64,000 bases of DNA from Halichoerus grypus (Eukaryota; Chordata; Mammalia; Carnivora; Phocidae), in NCBI RefSeq assembly GCF_964656455.1, contig NC_135717.1, positions 14,030,775 through 14,094,774 of the forward strand. Reading direction: 5' to 3'. A model generated the notes under the pieces. That model saw only the letters and a list, made by a program, of their open reading frames with translations, was not told the origin of the DNA and searched no databases. Position numbers and translations under genes: made by a program. Positions 1 through 10,754 of the stretch are shown here, piece by piece (within the stretch, counting starts at the first letter, position 1; every line of letters begins with the position of its first letter).

Positions 1-149
1 CGAGGGACCAGGCCTTCCTGAATTTTGACATTTTCCAGCTCTGAATTATCTGATGCAGTAGGAGGACACAAATTTCCAGCTCCTCCACATACTATTGTGT
101 GAGCATTCATTCCAGGAAACAGTACAGCTTTGTCACTAGAAACCCTCTG

Positions 150-372
150 GTGTTGTGAAGTGGTTAAGAGTGCAGACTCTTAGCCAGAATTCCTGGATGC
201 AAAGCTTAGCTCTACTTTTCCTAGCCCTGTGGACTTAGGGCAAGTTCGTTAAGCTCCCTGCTCCTCAGTCTTGGCGGCTATAAAGTGGGGATCATGATAA
301 TGCTATAGGACAGTTATGGGGATTAAGTAAACAGTGCCTGACACCCTTGTGTCCTACATGACGTAAGTACAA
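150..372 (+). mobile_element. MIR SINE (ancient tRNA-derived)
   Basis: The segment follows the MIR consensus through most of its length. It has the 'gtggttaagagtgcagactct' type 5' part, the 'gccagaattcctggatgc' region, the conserved core 'gacttagggcaagtt', 'tcctcagt', 'aaagtggggatcatgataatg', and an end around 'cagtgcctgacac'. It is diverged throughout, as expected of a repeat that predates placental mammals. It is non-coding. Confidence 0.85.
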
Positions 373-399
373 TATCATTTTCATTTATGAGAGAGAGCT

Positions 400-566
400 C
401 AGCCATGCTCTTCATGGTGAAGCTAAGCCCCGCTTTGCTCATTTGTAAAATGGGGACACGACGGGGCTAATCCATTCCGCTCGCCTCAGGGGCTGCTGGG
501 ACACGAAGTGTGTTTAATACCTGGTGCATTGCCTTGCACAAGCAGGCCCTCGATAAATGTTACCTT
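400..566 (+). mobile_element. MIR SINE, 3' half
   Basis: The segment carries the MIR 3' half: 'ctcatttgtaaaatgggga', a diverged middle, then 'cctggtgcattgccttgcac' and 'ccctcgataaatgttac'. It lies about 30 bases downstream of another MIR in the same orientation. The two are separate copies, because the core would otherwise have to occur twice. Confidence 0.75.
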
Positions 567-569
567 CTT

Positions 570-2515
570 CCCCTGCCTCCTCTTTCTTCTTGGGCTGTGA
601 CGAAAGCCTGCACGACAGATGGCCTGAGTGAGAGTGCACGGCGTGCTTCAGTTTGTGGATTGGTATTTATGGGGGTTAAATACCGGGAACCAGGGTAAGG
701 GCAGCAGACGAGACCCTAGTACAGAGGTTACTCAGGCATTGGTCTCAGCAGCTATGTACCTGGTGGCAAGCTCGACATTCTGGTGTTGACAGAGATGGAC
801 CGTAAAGGCGGAGAGTTCTGTCACTTTTGCACAAGAAGCACATGGTGATATGTCTTTTCTTTCTTTGTCAGGCAGGTTAAAAGAGAGAGGATGCCTGATT
901 TTCTTGGGGTGGAAAAGCTCTATTTCTGAAGCTCCAGGCTTGGGGTGGATTCCTCATGATGGAATCAACCTCCTCCCCTGTCCGATGTCCGTCCATCCCC
1001 CCTGCTGACATTTGCTCTTTGCAGGGAAAAGATTTGAAGTCATGCCCAATTTCTTCTCGTTTAGTCTCACCCGGCTCCTTTATAAAGACTCAAAGATGTG
1101 TTGTTAACAGACACAACTCAGGTTCCAAGTTTATGTTCTGCTCACCCTGGAAAAGCTGGCTCGTGGAGAGCTGGCTTCTCGAGTGTAAATTTGGTATCAG
1201 GCATTAGAATGTCCACAGGCAGATAAATAACAAATGAAGAAATAATTTAGTCCTTTAAATTGGAACAAATTCCCAAAATATCTTCTTTTTATCATTTTGA
1301 TGAATCAGACTCCGGAGTTCTTAGGGAATATATCAAAATAGCTAATTAAAGTTTTTAAGATGCTGGGGAGGGATCTCCCCAGATCTCTCTCTTGAGATCC
1401 AGGATAGAGCAACAGAGGGAACCACGGCATTCGACGAGGAGGGCAGAAGGCAAGAAAAGAAAGGGGACCTAAACTAAGAAATGGTGGTGAAATGGATTCA
1501 CTGTCAATAAATATGAAATAGCTTCGTATAGTAAATTCTGCCTTAATGTAAGGATCTATGACTTACCGGAAACATCACACATTATGAACAGTAGGCAACA
1601 CCCTCTCCCCCATCTGAGCTCTGTAATGTGCCTTATTAATTTAGTTTCACAATGCTCCTGTCTCCTGATAAAGCAAGCTAAGTCCGAAAATCTATGTCAA
1701 TTGAACATTTGATTTTGGACATCCATACTGGCAAACTCTGTCACTCTTCCCACCTGCCAGAAAGAAATGACTGAGGCGGGGGCCTGGGCAGGGTTTCCTT
1801 CACACTTGTGTTTTACTCTAGGTATGTTATCTAGCCCACCCCATCTCCACTTTTAGAGGCTGGCGTCCAATGAAAACAAACCCTTGACATCTTGGCGCTG
1901 TCCATGCCTAAGTCCTGGTCTTTCTTCGACCTTTCCCTCTGCTTCCTGACCTTTGTGCAAGGCTCCTGATTGTTTCCTTAATGATATTTTGGCTCTAGCC
2001 CTTTCTCTCTAGTCCTGAACCCTAATGCCGAGGTTCATCGGCACTGCTGGGGAACTGGTTAGGAATGGAGACTCTGGTGGTGGGACCCAGCACTGAGAAT
2101 CCGGGTGATTCTGACTCATCACTTCTGGTGCTGCCCTGGGTTTTCCTGCTGGGTTTAGATGGCACTATCCTGGATCTCACCTGCTTCTGATCACTGTGAG
2201 TAACCACACAGGAGGAGAGCTGATCTCCAGCAATGACTGGGGCATTTAGGATATGCCAACAAAGAAGCACCCTGAGAAGACAAATACCTGTCTCACTGGG
2301 TATCTATTTATGTCAAGGACTAGGGAAGTGGAAACCCCTCAAATGGTGTACTTTTTGCAATTCTGATTCTCTTATCTTACAGAGATTAGAGGACCCTTAG
2401 GAGATGCTAGGCTGAGGTTATAGCCAGAACAAGGCCCTGTCCATGGTTATGAAAGTAACAAGGATGCTCAGTTGTTTGCTGAACAGGAAAGGCACCAAGC
2501 ACTGCTCCTTGGGAA
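570..2515. other. Unrecognised non-coding sequence
   Basis: I recognise no repeat or coding content in this stretch. Open frames are under 85 codons, with no codon-usage signal and no conserved motif that I can name. A short inverted repeat (ggatctc...gagatcc, 1371-1400) is present and is probably chance. Confidence 0.5.
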
Positions 2516-2517
2516 GT

Positions 2518-3029
2518 TGTGTTAGTGAGGGTTCTCCAGACAAACAGAACCAACAGGAGATACATATATATCTCCTATTTATTATAAGGAATTGGTTATA
2601 CAATTCAATGCAAGGAACTGGTTCATATAATCCTGGAGGTGGCTGACAAGACTCAAGATCTACAAGGTGATTTGGCAAACTGGAGATCCCGGGACAACTG
2701 ATGATATAGCTCCAGTCTGAAGGCTCAAGATCTAGGAAGAGCTCATATTTCAATTCACGTCTGAAGGCAGGCAAAAAATGATGTCCCAGTTAGAAAACAG
2801 TTAGGCAGGAGGAATTTTCTCTTACTTAGCTTTTATGTTCTATTCAGGCTTTTAACTGAAGGGGTGAGGTCCACCCACATTAGGGAGGACAGTCTGCTTG
2901 ACTCAGTCTACTGATTCAAATGTTAATCTCATCCAAAAACACCCTCATAGACACACACAGAATTAATATTAGACCAAATATCTGAACACACTGTGGCCTA
3001 GTCAAGTTGACACATAAAATTAACCATCA
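2518..3029 (-). mobile_element. Old LTR-like interspersed repeat (subfamily not named)
   Basis: Read on the minus strand, the element starts at 'tgatggttaattttatgtg' and 'tcaacttgac'. It runs through a 'ggtgggcctcaccc'-like block and ends at 'gttctgtttgtctggagaac' and 'cctcactaaca'. It has TG...CA ends and a length typical of a MaLR/ERVL LTR. I recognise the family by pattern but cannot give its name with certainty. A second copy on the plus strand lies at 9097-9722. Confidence 0.65.
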
Positions 3030-3565
3030 CAGAAGTGAAGTCAGTTTCAAGAATGACAGTAAGAATAGACACCCTAGGAGAGGGATACTTCAGAAATTCC
3101 ACTTCCTCTATATTGTTCTTGTTAAGAAAGGACTTGAAACTGTGTCAGATTAGTCAGATATGAAGCATACTCCCATAATCAGAGGAAAGGGTGATGGGTT
3201 CTCCTCCTCAGCACTGCACCAAATTTATGCTTTGCTAATCAAATTTGGTGTCGGCAGCCATCTTGAAACTGAGCGGTCTCTTCAGGTCAAGAACTGATTT
3301 TGGAATCCTGCTGACACCCAGAAGGTCAAAGAGGAAAAAAAAGAGGAGTCCATCCATTCTGTGCCCTGAGATCACCAACCGAGGCTAGATCTTTCCTCTT
3401 TGAAGGATAAACAGGAAAAAAATAAAAACACCAAAGAATATTGCAAAGAAAATTCCTACATAGTAGAAAGAGAGGTATCCATAGAGGTAGAGAAAAGGTA
3501 TAGCCCTGAGAAGGTTCCTTACAGAAAATAAGATGACAAAACATTTATTTTGTGTTCTCAGTGAA

Positions 3566-3613
<48 letters not shown>

Positions 3614-3966
3614 AAAATTTTATCTGTGAAGCAAAAGCTATGATTTAAGACTGGGATAAAAAAATTAAGTTAAGAACAAAAGGGAATTCACCAAGAGAAG
3701 TAAAAGAAACTCAAGGATTCTAAAAACATAATAGAAAAAACAGCAGGAGAGGTAATAAAGTGCAGGGCCAATGATGTGTAGACTCCAACTCAGGTTATAG
3801 AAAACGAACTTGGAAAGCTTACCAGAAATGCAGACCTAAAGAACAGAGGTGAAAATTATGATAATCTGGCCCTGGATTGCTTGTCTTCAGCATAGCTGAA
3901 GAAGAAATCAGAAGACAAGCCACCATCAGGAGCATAACAAAACCTGTGTCAGCAGATTCATAGAAA
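3030..3966. other. Unrecognised sequence with a CA microsatellite
   Basis: Apart from the (CA)n tract annotated separately, this AT-rich interval has no repeat family or gene that I recognise. It ends where readable L1 sequence begins. Confidence 0.45.
3568..3612. repeat. (CA)n microsatellite
   Basis: About 22 uninterrupted CA units. A pure tract of this length is normally length-polymorphic in mammals. Confidence 0.95.
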
Positions 3967-4370
3967 TTTTAATGAATAAGAAAGTACTCCAAGATGGCCA
4001 GATACAGTATCAGCACACAAAACTCAACACTTGCCCATCATCGATGATAACTCATTAGTAAACACAGTGGTAAAGCAGATGCCATTTATTATAGGAACAA
4101 ATTTCAAGTACCTAGGAATGAATCTAAGAAAAAACTATTAAAATAGCTATAAAGGCCATAAAAATCTTTACTAAAGCGAGAGAAACAGTATATCCATGGA
4201 TGAAAAGACTTGCTATTTTAAATATATCCATTCTGAAATTAGTGAACCATTCAATTCAATCCCAATCAGAATGTGAACCAGATTTGTCAGGGAAATATTA
4301 AATTGATCCTAAAATGTATATGACAAAGAAAATAAGCAGGGAGCATCCAAGATGAAAAATAAAAGAGCAG

Positions 4371-4570
4371 GGATGCCTGGGTGGCTCAGTTGGTTAAGCG
4401 GCTGCCTTTGGCTCAGGTCATGATCCCAGGGTCCTGGGATCGAGTCCTGCATCAGGCTCCCTGCTCAGCAGAGAGCCTGCTTCTCCCTCTGCCTACTGTT
4501 CCGCCTGCTTGTGCTCTCTCTTGCTCTTTCTCTCTGGCAAATAAATAAAATATTAAAAAATAAATAAACA
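4371..4570 (+). mobile_element. Carnivore SINEC (tRNA-derived SINE)
   Basis: Full-length SINE. It begins 'ggatgcctgggtggctcag' (the tRNA-like A box lies in this part), has the B-box region 'gggatcgagtcc', a CT-rich middle and an (aaataa)n tail. It is flanked by imperfect direct repeats, 'aaaagagcag' before and 'gaagagcag' after. It is inserted in an old L1 in the same orientation. Confidence 0.93.
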
Positions 4571-5629
4571 GAAGAGCAGAGATTTGCACTACCAGATGTC
4601 CAGATACACTTCCTACATAGTACAGTACATAAATAGAATAGAGTCCAGATCAGTGAAACAGATTATGGAGTTCAGAAATACACCAACTATATATAAGAAT
4701 TTAGCATGAAGGTGGCACTTCAAATCACTTAGGTTAAGGATTCAGTAGAGTTGGGACAACTGCCTATCTCTTTGGGACGTAAAAAAGTTACATGCTTATG
4801 ATATTTATGAAAATAAGTTGCAGGTAGATGAAATACACAAATTCTAAAACAGAAGCAAACATATTATATAAAATAATTATCATATTATTAATATATTAAC
4901 ATATATTAATATATAATATAATTATAAATATATGTTGAGATAAACACCTTAAACAAGACAAAAACAATAGCCAGAAGGAAAAGATAAAGAGCTTTACCTA
5001 AGTGCAAATTTAAAACCTCTGCATGGTGAAAGATGTTTGCAACATAATCAGCAAGGGATTAGCCTCCAGACTACGTGAAGGGAGTATAAATAGAAAAGGA
5101 TGGGTAAATCAAGAGGAAAATGAATACCTAAGGAGGAAATATGAGTGACCACTGCATACATGAAAAGCTGTTTAACCTTATTAGAAATCAAAGCAATGAA
5201 AGTTAAAAATATAAGACGTTATTTTTAATCCATCAAGTTGGTAAAAATTTTAACATTTGATGGTATTGCAGGTTGGAGAGAATGCGGTGAGCAAAGGTCT
5301 TCTATTTTGGGACAGCAACTGTTAAAGGTGATTTGACAATATCTATCAAAACTGAAAATGTGCAAAGCCTATAACATACCAGTTTGACTTGCCTGTATCT
5401 CCCCTAGAGAAACCCTCTCAAGTGTGTGCACATGGAGGCAAGAACAGGCATGTTTCCTGCAGGATTTTTGTAAAAGGAAAATAAACACTGGAACCCAGTG
5501 TCCATCAACAGGAAAATGGCCAAGTAAAATACATGATATCCTTAATATGGAATCTGCACAATAGTTTAAAAGGTATGATTGCTCAATATATTGACAAATT
5601 GTTGAGTGAACTAAAACCAAGAATGCTAT

Positions 5630-5860
5630 GGGGCACCAGGGTGGCTCAGTCGGTTAAGCATCCAACTCTTGATTTTGGCTCAGGTCATGATCTCAGGGTC
5701 CTGGGATCGAGCCCCGCTTTGGGCTCTGTACTGAGCATGCAGCCTGCTTGAGATTCTCTCTCTCACTCCCTCTGCTCTTCCCCTCGTTTGTATGCGTACG
5801 CTCTCTCTCTCTCATAAATAAATAGATAAATAAATAAATAAATACATAAATAAATAAAAC
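5630..5860 (+). mobile_element. Older SINEC subfamily copy
   Basis: This is a different subtype from its neighbours. It has 'catccaactcttgattttgg' in place of the usual 'gtctgccttcggctcagg', and 'gcctgcttgagattctct'. The tail is a long interrupted (ataa)n run. A possible target-site repeat is 'agaatgcta' before against 'aaaatgcta' after. It is inserted in old L1. Confidence 0.9.
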
Positions 5861-6109
5861 TAAATTTTAGGAAAAAATGCTAAACGAGTATGGTATTTAT
5901 GGAAAAAAAAAAAACATTCAACAAAGAGTATTTTTCCCCGGGATTAAGCACAGAAGAAATTCTAAAAGGATCCATACTGAAGTGATAATAGTGATGAGCT
6001 AGCCCCAGAGACTCCCAGGGTTGGCAGGCACGTCGCAGTAGTGAGCTGGATGCACACACAGCAGCATGGCTAATTCTTCAAAGCACAGATCAAAGGAGGA
6101 CAGAATGAA

Positions 6110-6212
6110 ATCGATTTTGTCAGTTTTTACTACTGTTGTATCCCTGTGCCTAGAATAGCACCTGGCAAATACTGGGTATGTTCAGTAAGTATTTGATAAA
6201 TGAATGAAAATA
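6110..6212 (+). mobile_element. L2 LINE 3' end
   Basis: The hallmarks of the L2 3' terminus are in order: 'tactactgttgtatccctg', 'gcctagaatagcacctggc', then 'cagtaagtatttgataaatg' and 'aatgaa'. It is a short ancient fragment with no coding part. Confidence 0.75.
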
Positions 6213-6744
6213 CAATACCATTTATGTCCATGAGAAATACATACACTCAAAACAAAGATACAAACTTTGCCCTAACAGATGCACAATAAAATGGGATGGA
6301 GGCAAAATAGGAAGTGGGAAAAGGAAATAAATTAGAGGGAGGTTTTTCGTAAGGATCTGAGGTGATGTTGGAGTGTGCCATACACTGAGAAATATGATTA
6401 ATTCAACTCTATACTGATGCACAAAAACCAACAAAAGTATATGAACTGGCAGGAAAGTTAGGGTTCTTCAAACTAAGTGCAGGCAAGCATCCAGAGAATT
6501 AAGGAAAGCTCTGAGTTGGCTTTCTTCCTAAGAGGTTCTGCCAATCCTCATGGCCATAAGCCATGGCTTTGATGAGCCTGCACAAATCAGGGACAGAAGG
6601 CAAAGCCTGTGGACCGTATAAGACAAAAGGTCTATTAAGAGGTTCTATAAAATCCTGTAGAATCTTAAGGGGCAGACACAGTCGTTGTAAGAGTCATTCA
6701 TGTTGATAGTTCATGATTCATTCGTTCCATTTAATCACCGAACA
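6213..6744. other. Unrecognised non-coding sequence
   Basis: Nothing recognisable lies between the L2 tail and the minus-strand L1 that follows. Some of it could be highly diverged L1. Confidence 0.4.
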
Positions 6745-7560
6745 GAACTTCATTGTATATATTTGCTACAATTTTATTTATTCAGTCTCCTGTTGATGGA
6801 CATTAGGTTTTTCTAGTTTGCTGCTATGGTGATTAAGGCTGCTATGAACAATCTTGTACACAACACTTCACAGACCTATATTTTCATTTCTCTTGGGAAA
6901 TTACTTGGGAGAGAAAAGCTTGGGTCACCGGGTAAGTGTATGTTTAACTCTATAAAAGACAGCAAACGGTTTTCCAAAGTGGTCATACCATTTTTCATTG
7001 TTATCAGCAATGTATGAGAATCATGTTTACTCTACATCCTTGCCAACATTTGGTATTGTCAGTCTTTTGAACTTTAGCCTCTTTTGTGGGAAGACGTAGG
7101 TAATTCGTGGCTGTTTTAACTTGTGGTTTTTCTGAGACAAACGATTTTGTACATCTTTACATTTATAGTGCTTACTGGCCCTTACACAATATTTTATTTT
7201 GTGAAGTGGCCAAATACTGTGCACATTCTTTATTGGGTTGTCTTTTTATTATTCAGTTTGAGCAATTTAAAAAAAATCTATTCTGCATACAAGTCTTTTC
7301 TCAGATAGATGAATTGAAAATATTTTTTTCCTAATCTGTGGCTTGCTATTTCATATCCTTAGTGGTTCCTGTTAAAGACCAGAAATTTTAAATTTTGTTA
7401 AGTTCAATGTATCAATTTTTTGTGGTTAGTGATTTTGTGTTCTGTCCAGAAACCCTTTGCCTATCTCTAGATTGTAAAGATATTCTCCTATTTTTCCCCT
7501 GGACTCTTAATAGTTCTGGCCTTTTGGGTATATAAATCACCCTAAATTGATTGTGTGTGT

Positions 7561-7598
<38 letters not shown>

Positions 7599-7640
7599 GG
7601 TATGGAGTAGGAGCCAAGCAGATGGTAGAATTTTAACTTT
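6745..7640 (-). mobile_element. Old LINE-1 fragment, ORF2 3' part
   Basis: On the plus strand it reads as the reverse complement of L1 ORF2: 'cctgttgatggacattagg', 'gctgctatgaacaatctt', 'ccaaagtggtcataccatt' and 'ctacatccttgccaacatt'. Stops occur in every frame. A (TG)n tract occupies its far end at 7552-7597. Confidence 0.8.
7552..7597. repeat. (TG)n microsatellite
   Basis: About 22 TG units with one 'caca/gcac' interruption near the start. It lies in or at the edge of the minus-strand L1. Confidence 0.92.
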
Positions 7641-8471
7641 GGGTCCTTGATTTTTGCTTAAAAATGATCTCCAGAAAACACCCCAAACTCACGACAATGA
7701 TTCCCTCTGAAAACGTCAGCAGGGGAGAGGTGTTGAAATGGCATACAAAAGGGGTATCAACTAGATCACTACTTTGTTATTTATTTTAAGAGGAAAGAAA
7801 AGGTCAGAAGCAAATGCAGGAAGTTGGTAATGTTTGTTAGTTTTGCACAGTGCCTACATTGGTGTTTGTGAGAAAGGTCTTGTTCTTTTTCCTATTTAAA
7901 ATTTTTTTCATAATTAAAAAAGTACACAATCGTATAGCAATAAAAAAGTTACTTTGAGCAATGAAGATTGGCAGTTTCACATAGACAATACAAATAAGTG
8001 CAGCAGACATGGCCACATCAGTCTCAAAAGATCACAGAAATTTTCAAACTTGGAGATACTATGTGGCTGATTCATTTGTTGTGAATGTCTATCACTCAGG
8101 GGGTGATACCTGTCAGGATATCAAAAGAAACTATTCAATGTGCAGCTAAACAGAATTTAATTAAGAAAGAGAAAGAAACCATGGCTTCACTACATATGAA
8201 TAGCACAAAATCTCAGAATTCTTTGATACATCTCAACATGATGCTGTAATTCAAAACAATGCTAAAGCTGTCATGACAAGGGGTATATATCGTAAAAAGC
8301 TGTGTGTTGTTCGGAGATTCTGTATAAAGAACTGCCAATGACTAAAAGTGATTTAGAACACTCTTCATACCAAATGTGAATATGGTTTAAACTCAAACTT
8401 TGTACTAATGAGAAGAAAGTGATATATAATATCGATTTATGCCATGGGCAGTTAAAAATAAATATGTGCTT
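7641..8471. other. Unrecognised AT-rich sequence
   Basis: I recognise no gene or repeat family here. Parts may be decayed L1, but no motif decides it. Confidence 0.4.
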
Positions 8472-8485
8472 TAAAATAGTGCTGA

Positions 8486-8652
8486 AGGGGCACCTGGATG
8501 GCTCAGTCGGTTAAGTGTCTGCCTTCAGCTCAGGTCATGATCCCGGGGTCCTGGGAGCGAGCCCCGTGTCGGGCTCCCTGCTCAGCAGGAAGCCTGTATC
8601 CCTCTGCTTGTGCTCTCTCTGTCAAATAAATAAATAAAAATCTTTAACAAAA
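8486..8652 (+). mobile_element. SINEC with internal deletion
   Basis: Begins 'aggggcacctggatggctca' and ends in (aaat)n plus 'ctttaacaaaa'. The CT-rich middle is shortened. The flanks are a perfect 14-bp target-site duplication, 'ttaaaatagtgctg', at 8472-8485 and 8653-8666. Confidence 0.95.
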
Positions 8653-8664
8653 TTAAAATAGTGC

Positions 8665-8830
8665 TGCAAGTGTGGTCTGTAAGAGCAGCATCGGCATCAT
8701 CTGAGCACTTAGGACAAATGCAGGTGTGCAGGTCTCACACTAGAACCTCGCAATCTCAAGAGGTGCAGCTCTATGAAGAACCTATGCTTTATGAAGCTCT
8801 TGAGGGGATTCTTTGCTAAAGTTGGAGAAT
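8665..8830. mobile_element. Degenerate MER5A-like (hAT-Charlie) fragment
   Basis: The order 'gtgtggtctgtaagagcagc', 'atcggcatcatctgag' and 'gaacctcgcaatctcaag' resembles the MER5A/Charlie pattern of 'agcagcatcagcatcacctg...aatctcagg'. It is strongly diverged, and the terminal repeats are not clear. Confidence 0.45.
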
Positions 8831-8889
8831 TACTCCTCTAGTAGAAATCTGATGATTTCTTTTAAGATGCATGGTATCTGCAATGATTT

Positions 8890-9090
8890 TTTTTTTTTTT
8901 TAAGATTTTTTATTTATTTATTTGACAGAGAGAGACACAGCGAGAGAGGGAACACAAGCAGGGGGAGTGGGAGAGGGAGAAGCAGGCTTCCCGCGGAGCA
9001 GAGAGCCCGATGCGGGGCTTGATCCCAGGACCCTGGGACCATGACCTGAGCCGAAGGCAGACGCTTAACGACTGAGCCACCCAGGCGCCC
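8890..9090 (-). mobile_element. Young SINEC, full length
   Basis: Reverse-complement SINE starting with a poly-T run and '(atttattt)', through 'cgagagagggaacacaagc', ending 'gagccacccaggcgcccc'. A perfect 11-bp target-site duplication, 'ctgcaatgatt', flanks it at 8879-8889 and 9091-9101. It landed at the 5' edge of the LTR-like repeat that starts at 9097. The intact ends and perfect duplication mark it as one of the younger insertions here. Confidence 0.96.
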
Positions 9091-9096
9091 CTGCAA

Positions 9097-9722
9097 TGAT
9101 TAATTGTAGGTGTCAACTTGACTGGACTAAGGGATGCCCAGATATCTGGTCCAACCTGACTTCTGGGTATGTCTGTATGGGTGCTTCTGGAAGACATTAG
9201 CTTTTCAATTGGTAGACTGAGTAAAGACAACCACCCTCACTGTTGTGGGTTGGTATCATCCAATTTGCTAAGTGGCAGAATAGAACAAAAAGGTGGAGAA
9301 AGAGCAAATTGCTCTCCGCTTGAGCTGGGACATCCATTTTCTCCTGTCCTTAGACATCGGTGGTCTTGGTTCTTGGGCCTTTGGACTCAGACTGAATTAT
9401 GAATTACATCAGTGGCTCTCCTGGGTCCCCAGCTTACAGATGAAAGACTGTGGGGCTTCGTAGCCTCCATAACTGTATGAACCAATTCCTATAACAAGTC
9501 CCCTTTTATATGTGTATGTGTGTGTACACAAATATACAAGATTTATAATTATTAATAATCATTATAATTATATTAATTTATGTACACACAATATGTATTA
9601 TAGGAGTGTATATATATATATATGTTCCGTATATAAAAATGTATATATGTATTATGTGTGTGTGTGTATGTGTATGTATATACCACTTACTGGTTTTGTT
9701 TTTCTGGAGAATCCTAATACAA
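9097..9722 (+). mobile_element. Old LTR-like repeat, same family as 2518-3029
   Basis: Starts 'tgattaattgtaggtgtcaa' and 'cttgactggac', and has 'gggatgcccagatatctggt', 'tgttgtgggttggtatca' and 'cctccataactgtatgaacc'. It ends 'ggttttgtttttctggagaa' and 'tcctaatacaaca'. The stretch between 9490 and 9690 has been expanded by TA/TG-rich simple sequence, making the copy longer than its partner. I infer the MaLR/ERVL class from its TG...CA ends and length. Confidence 0.65.
9500..9690. repeat. TA/TG-rich simple sequence inside the LTR-like repeat
   Basis: The tract has runs of (tg)n, (ta)n and 'attataatt' type sequence, including tatatatatata near 9611 and gtgtgtgtgtg near 9655. It replaces a short TA-rich tract found in the sister copy. 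Confidence 0.8.
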
Positions 9723-10376
9723 CACCTAAAATTTCGTCCTGTGTTTGGAGAGCCCTCTATCTTATAAGCCTGGGGACCTAACATCCAGCTCACATAAAAA
9801 GCCCTAAGAACTACAGATGTCACCAACCTCCCATGCAACTGGGATTTGGGCATGTGACCCAGGCTTGGCCAATCAGACAGACCACCCCAGAGTTTCAGTC
9901 TGGAGCCAGGGCTGCAAAGAAGCCACCATGGAGGTTCCATGTGACTTCAGGCAGTAATGTCACGGTACCTGGCGGCACTAGGAATCCAGGCGTGCCAGCA
10001 GAAGTCCTTCTGGAGGAGTTCTGTGCTGGGGTTTGGGCTCTGGGGCTGGCTATACAGCCTCACGTACCTCCTATAACTTCCTCAAGCCTGGCTCACCAGC
10101 CTTCCCGTCAATTCTGTGAGCTACCCACATCTTAACATAAATTTCTTTTATTTGTAGTAGCTTACATTAGCCAGCGTTGAGTCCTGTGGCAAGCACTAAG
10201 CATCCTGACTACATATGCATTTAATGCAGTGCTTATAGGATTTGTTTCATACCCCCGCTCCCCAAAGGCTCTTTATACATGGATGGCATATTTTAAAGTT
10301 GAAGGCATTTTAGAATAAAAAAACAGTTACATATATGAACATACATGTATCTGTATGTGGAGGTAAAAAAAATCTA
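9723..10376. other. Unrecognised; possible LTR end near 10100-10210
   Basis: 'tgtgacccaggcttggccaa' (9855) and the tail 'gtcctgtggcaagcac...catcctgac' resemble the ends of old mammalian LTRs, but I cannot assign a family. There is no gene signal. Confidence 0.35.
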
Positions 10377-10390
10377 AAATGAAAAAATAA

Positions 10391-10576
10391 GGGTGCCTGG
10401 GTGGCTTTGTCGGTTAAGCGTCTGCCTTCAGCTCAGGTCATGATCCCAGGATCCTGGGATCAAGTCCCACATCGGGCTCCCTGCTCAGCGGGGAGCCTGC
10501 TTTGCCCTCTCCCTCTGCCCCTCCCCCACTTGTGTGCACATGCTCTCTCTCAAATAAATAAAATCTTAAAAAAATA
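10391..10576 (+). mobile_element. SINEC
   Basis: Begins 'gggtgcctgggtggctttg', has 'tgggatcaagtcccacatcg', a pyrimidine-rich middle and 'aaataaataaaatcttaaaa'. The short flanking repeat 'aaaatgaaa' occurs on both sides (about 10377 and 10577). Confidence 0.94.
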
Positions 10577-10720
10577 AAATGAAATGAAAAAGAATGGACC
10601 AGACCATTTACTCTGTTTTATTTTCCACTCTTCTGTATTTTTATATCTGTTTTCTCAAGAACATAGATTAATGTTCAAATAAAAAATTATTAACATGTTC
10701 TTGCTTTCGGACAGGATCAT

Positions 10721-10721
<1 letters not shown>

Positions 10722-10752
<31 letters not shown>
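10722..10752. repeat. (TG)n microsatellite
   Basis: About 15 uninterrupted TG units. Confidence 0.93.

Positions 10753-10754
<2 letters not shown>

Larger units (their letters stand above)
3967..5935 (+). mobile_element. Old LINE-1 fragment (ORF2 3' part and 3' region), carrying two SINEs
   Basis: The nucleotide sequence follows L1M-type ORF2: 'ctaggaatgaatctaa', 'gatgaaaagacttgctat', 'ggtggcacttcaaatca', then 'gaaaagctgtttaacctt', 'catcaagttggtaaaaatt' and 'gtccatcaacaggaaaatgg'. All frames are broken by stops and indels, so this is a dead copy. SINEs at 4371-4570 and 5630-5860 interrupt it. An AT-rich tract with repeated 'atatta' lies at 4860-4935. Confidence 0.75.

Noticed and set aside
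5581..5881. Firm target-site duplication for the SINE at 5630
   Set aside because: agaatgcta/aaaatgcta leaves about 12 unexplained bases after the tail, so it is kept only as a possibility.
8890..9090. tRNA gene
   Set aside because: The A- and B-box-like sequences are those of the tRNA-derived SINE. No cloverleaf with a proper acceptor stem can be formed across the element, and it has a SINE body and tail.
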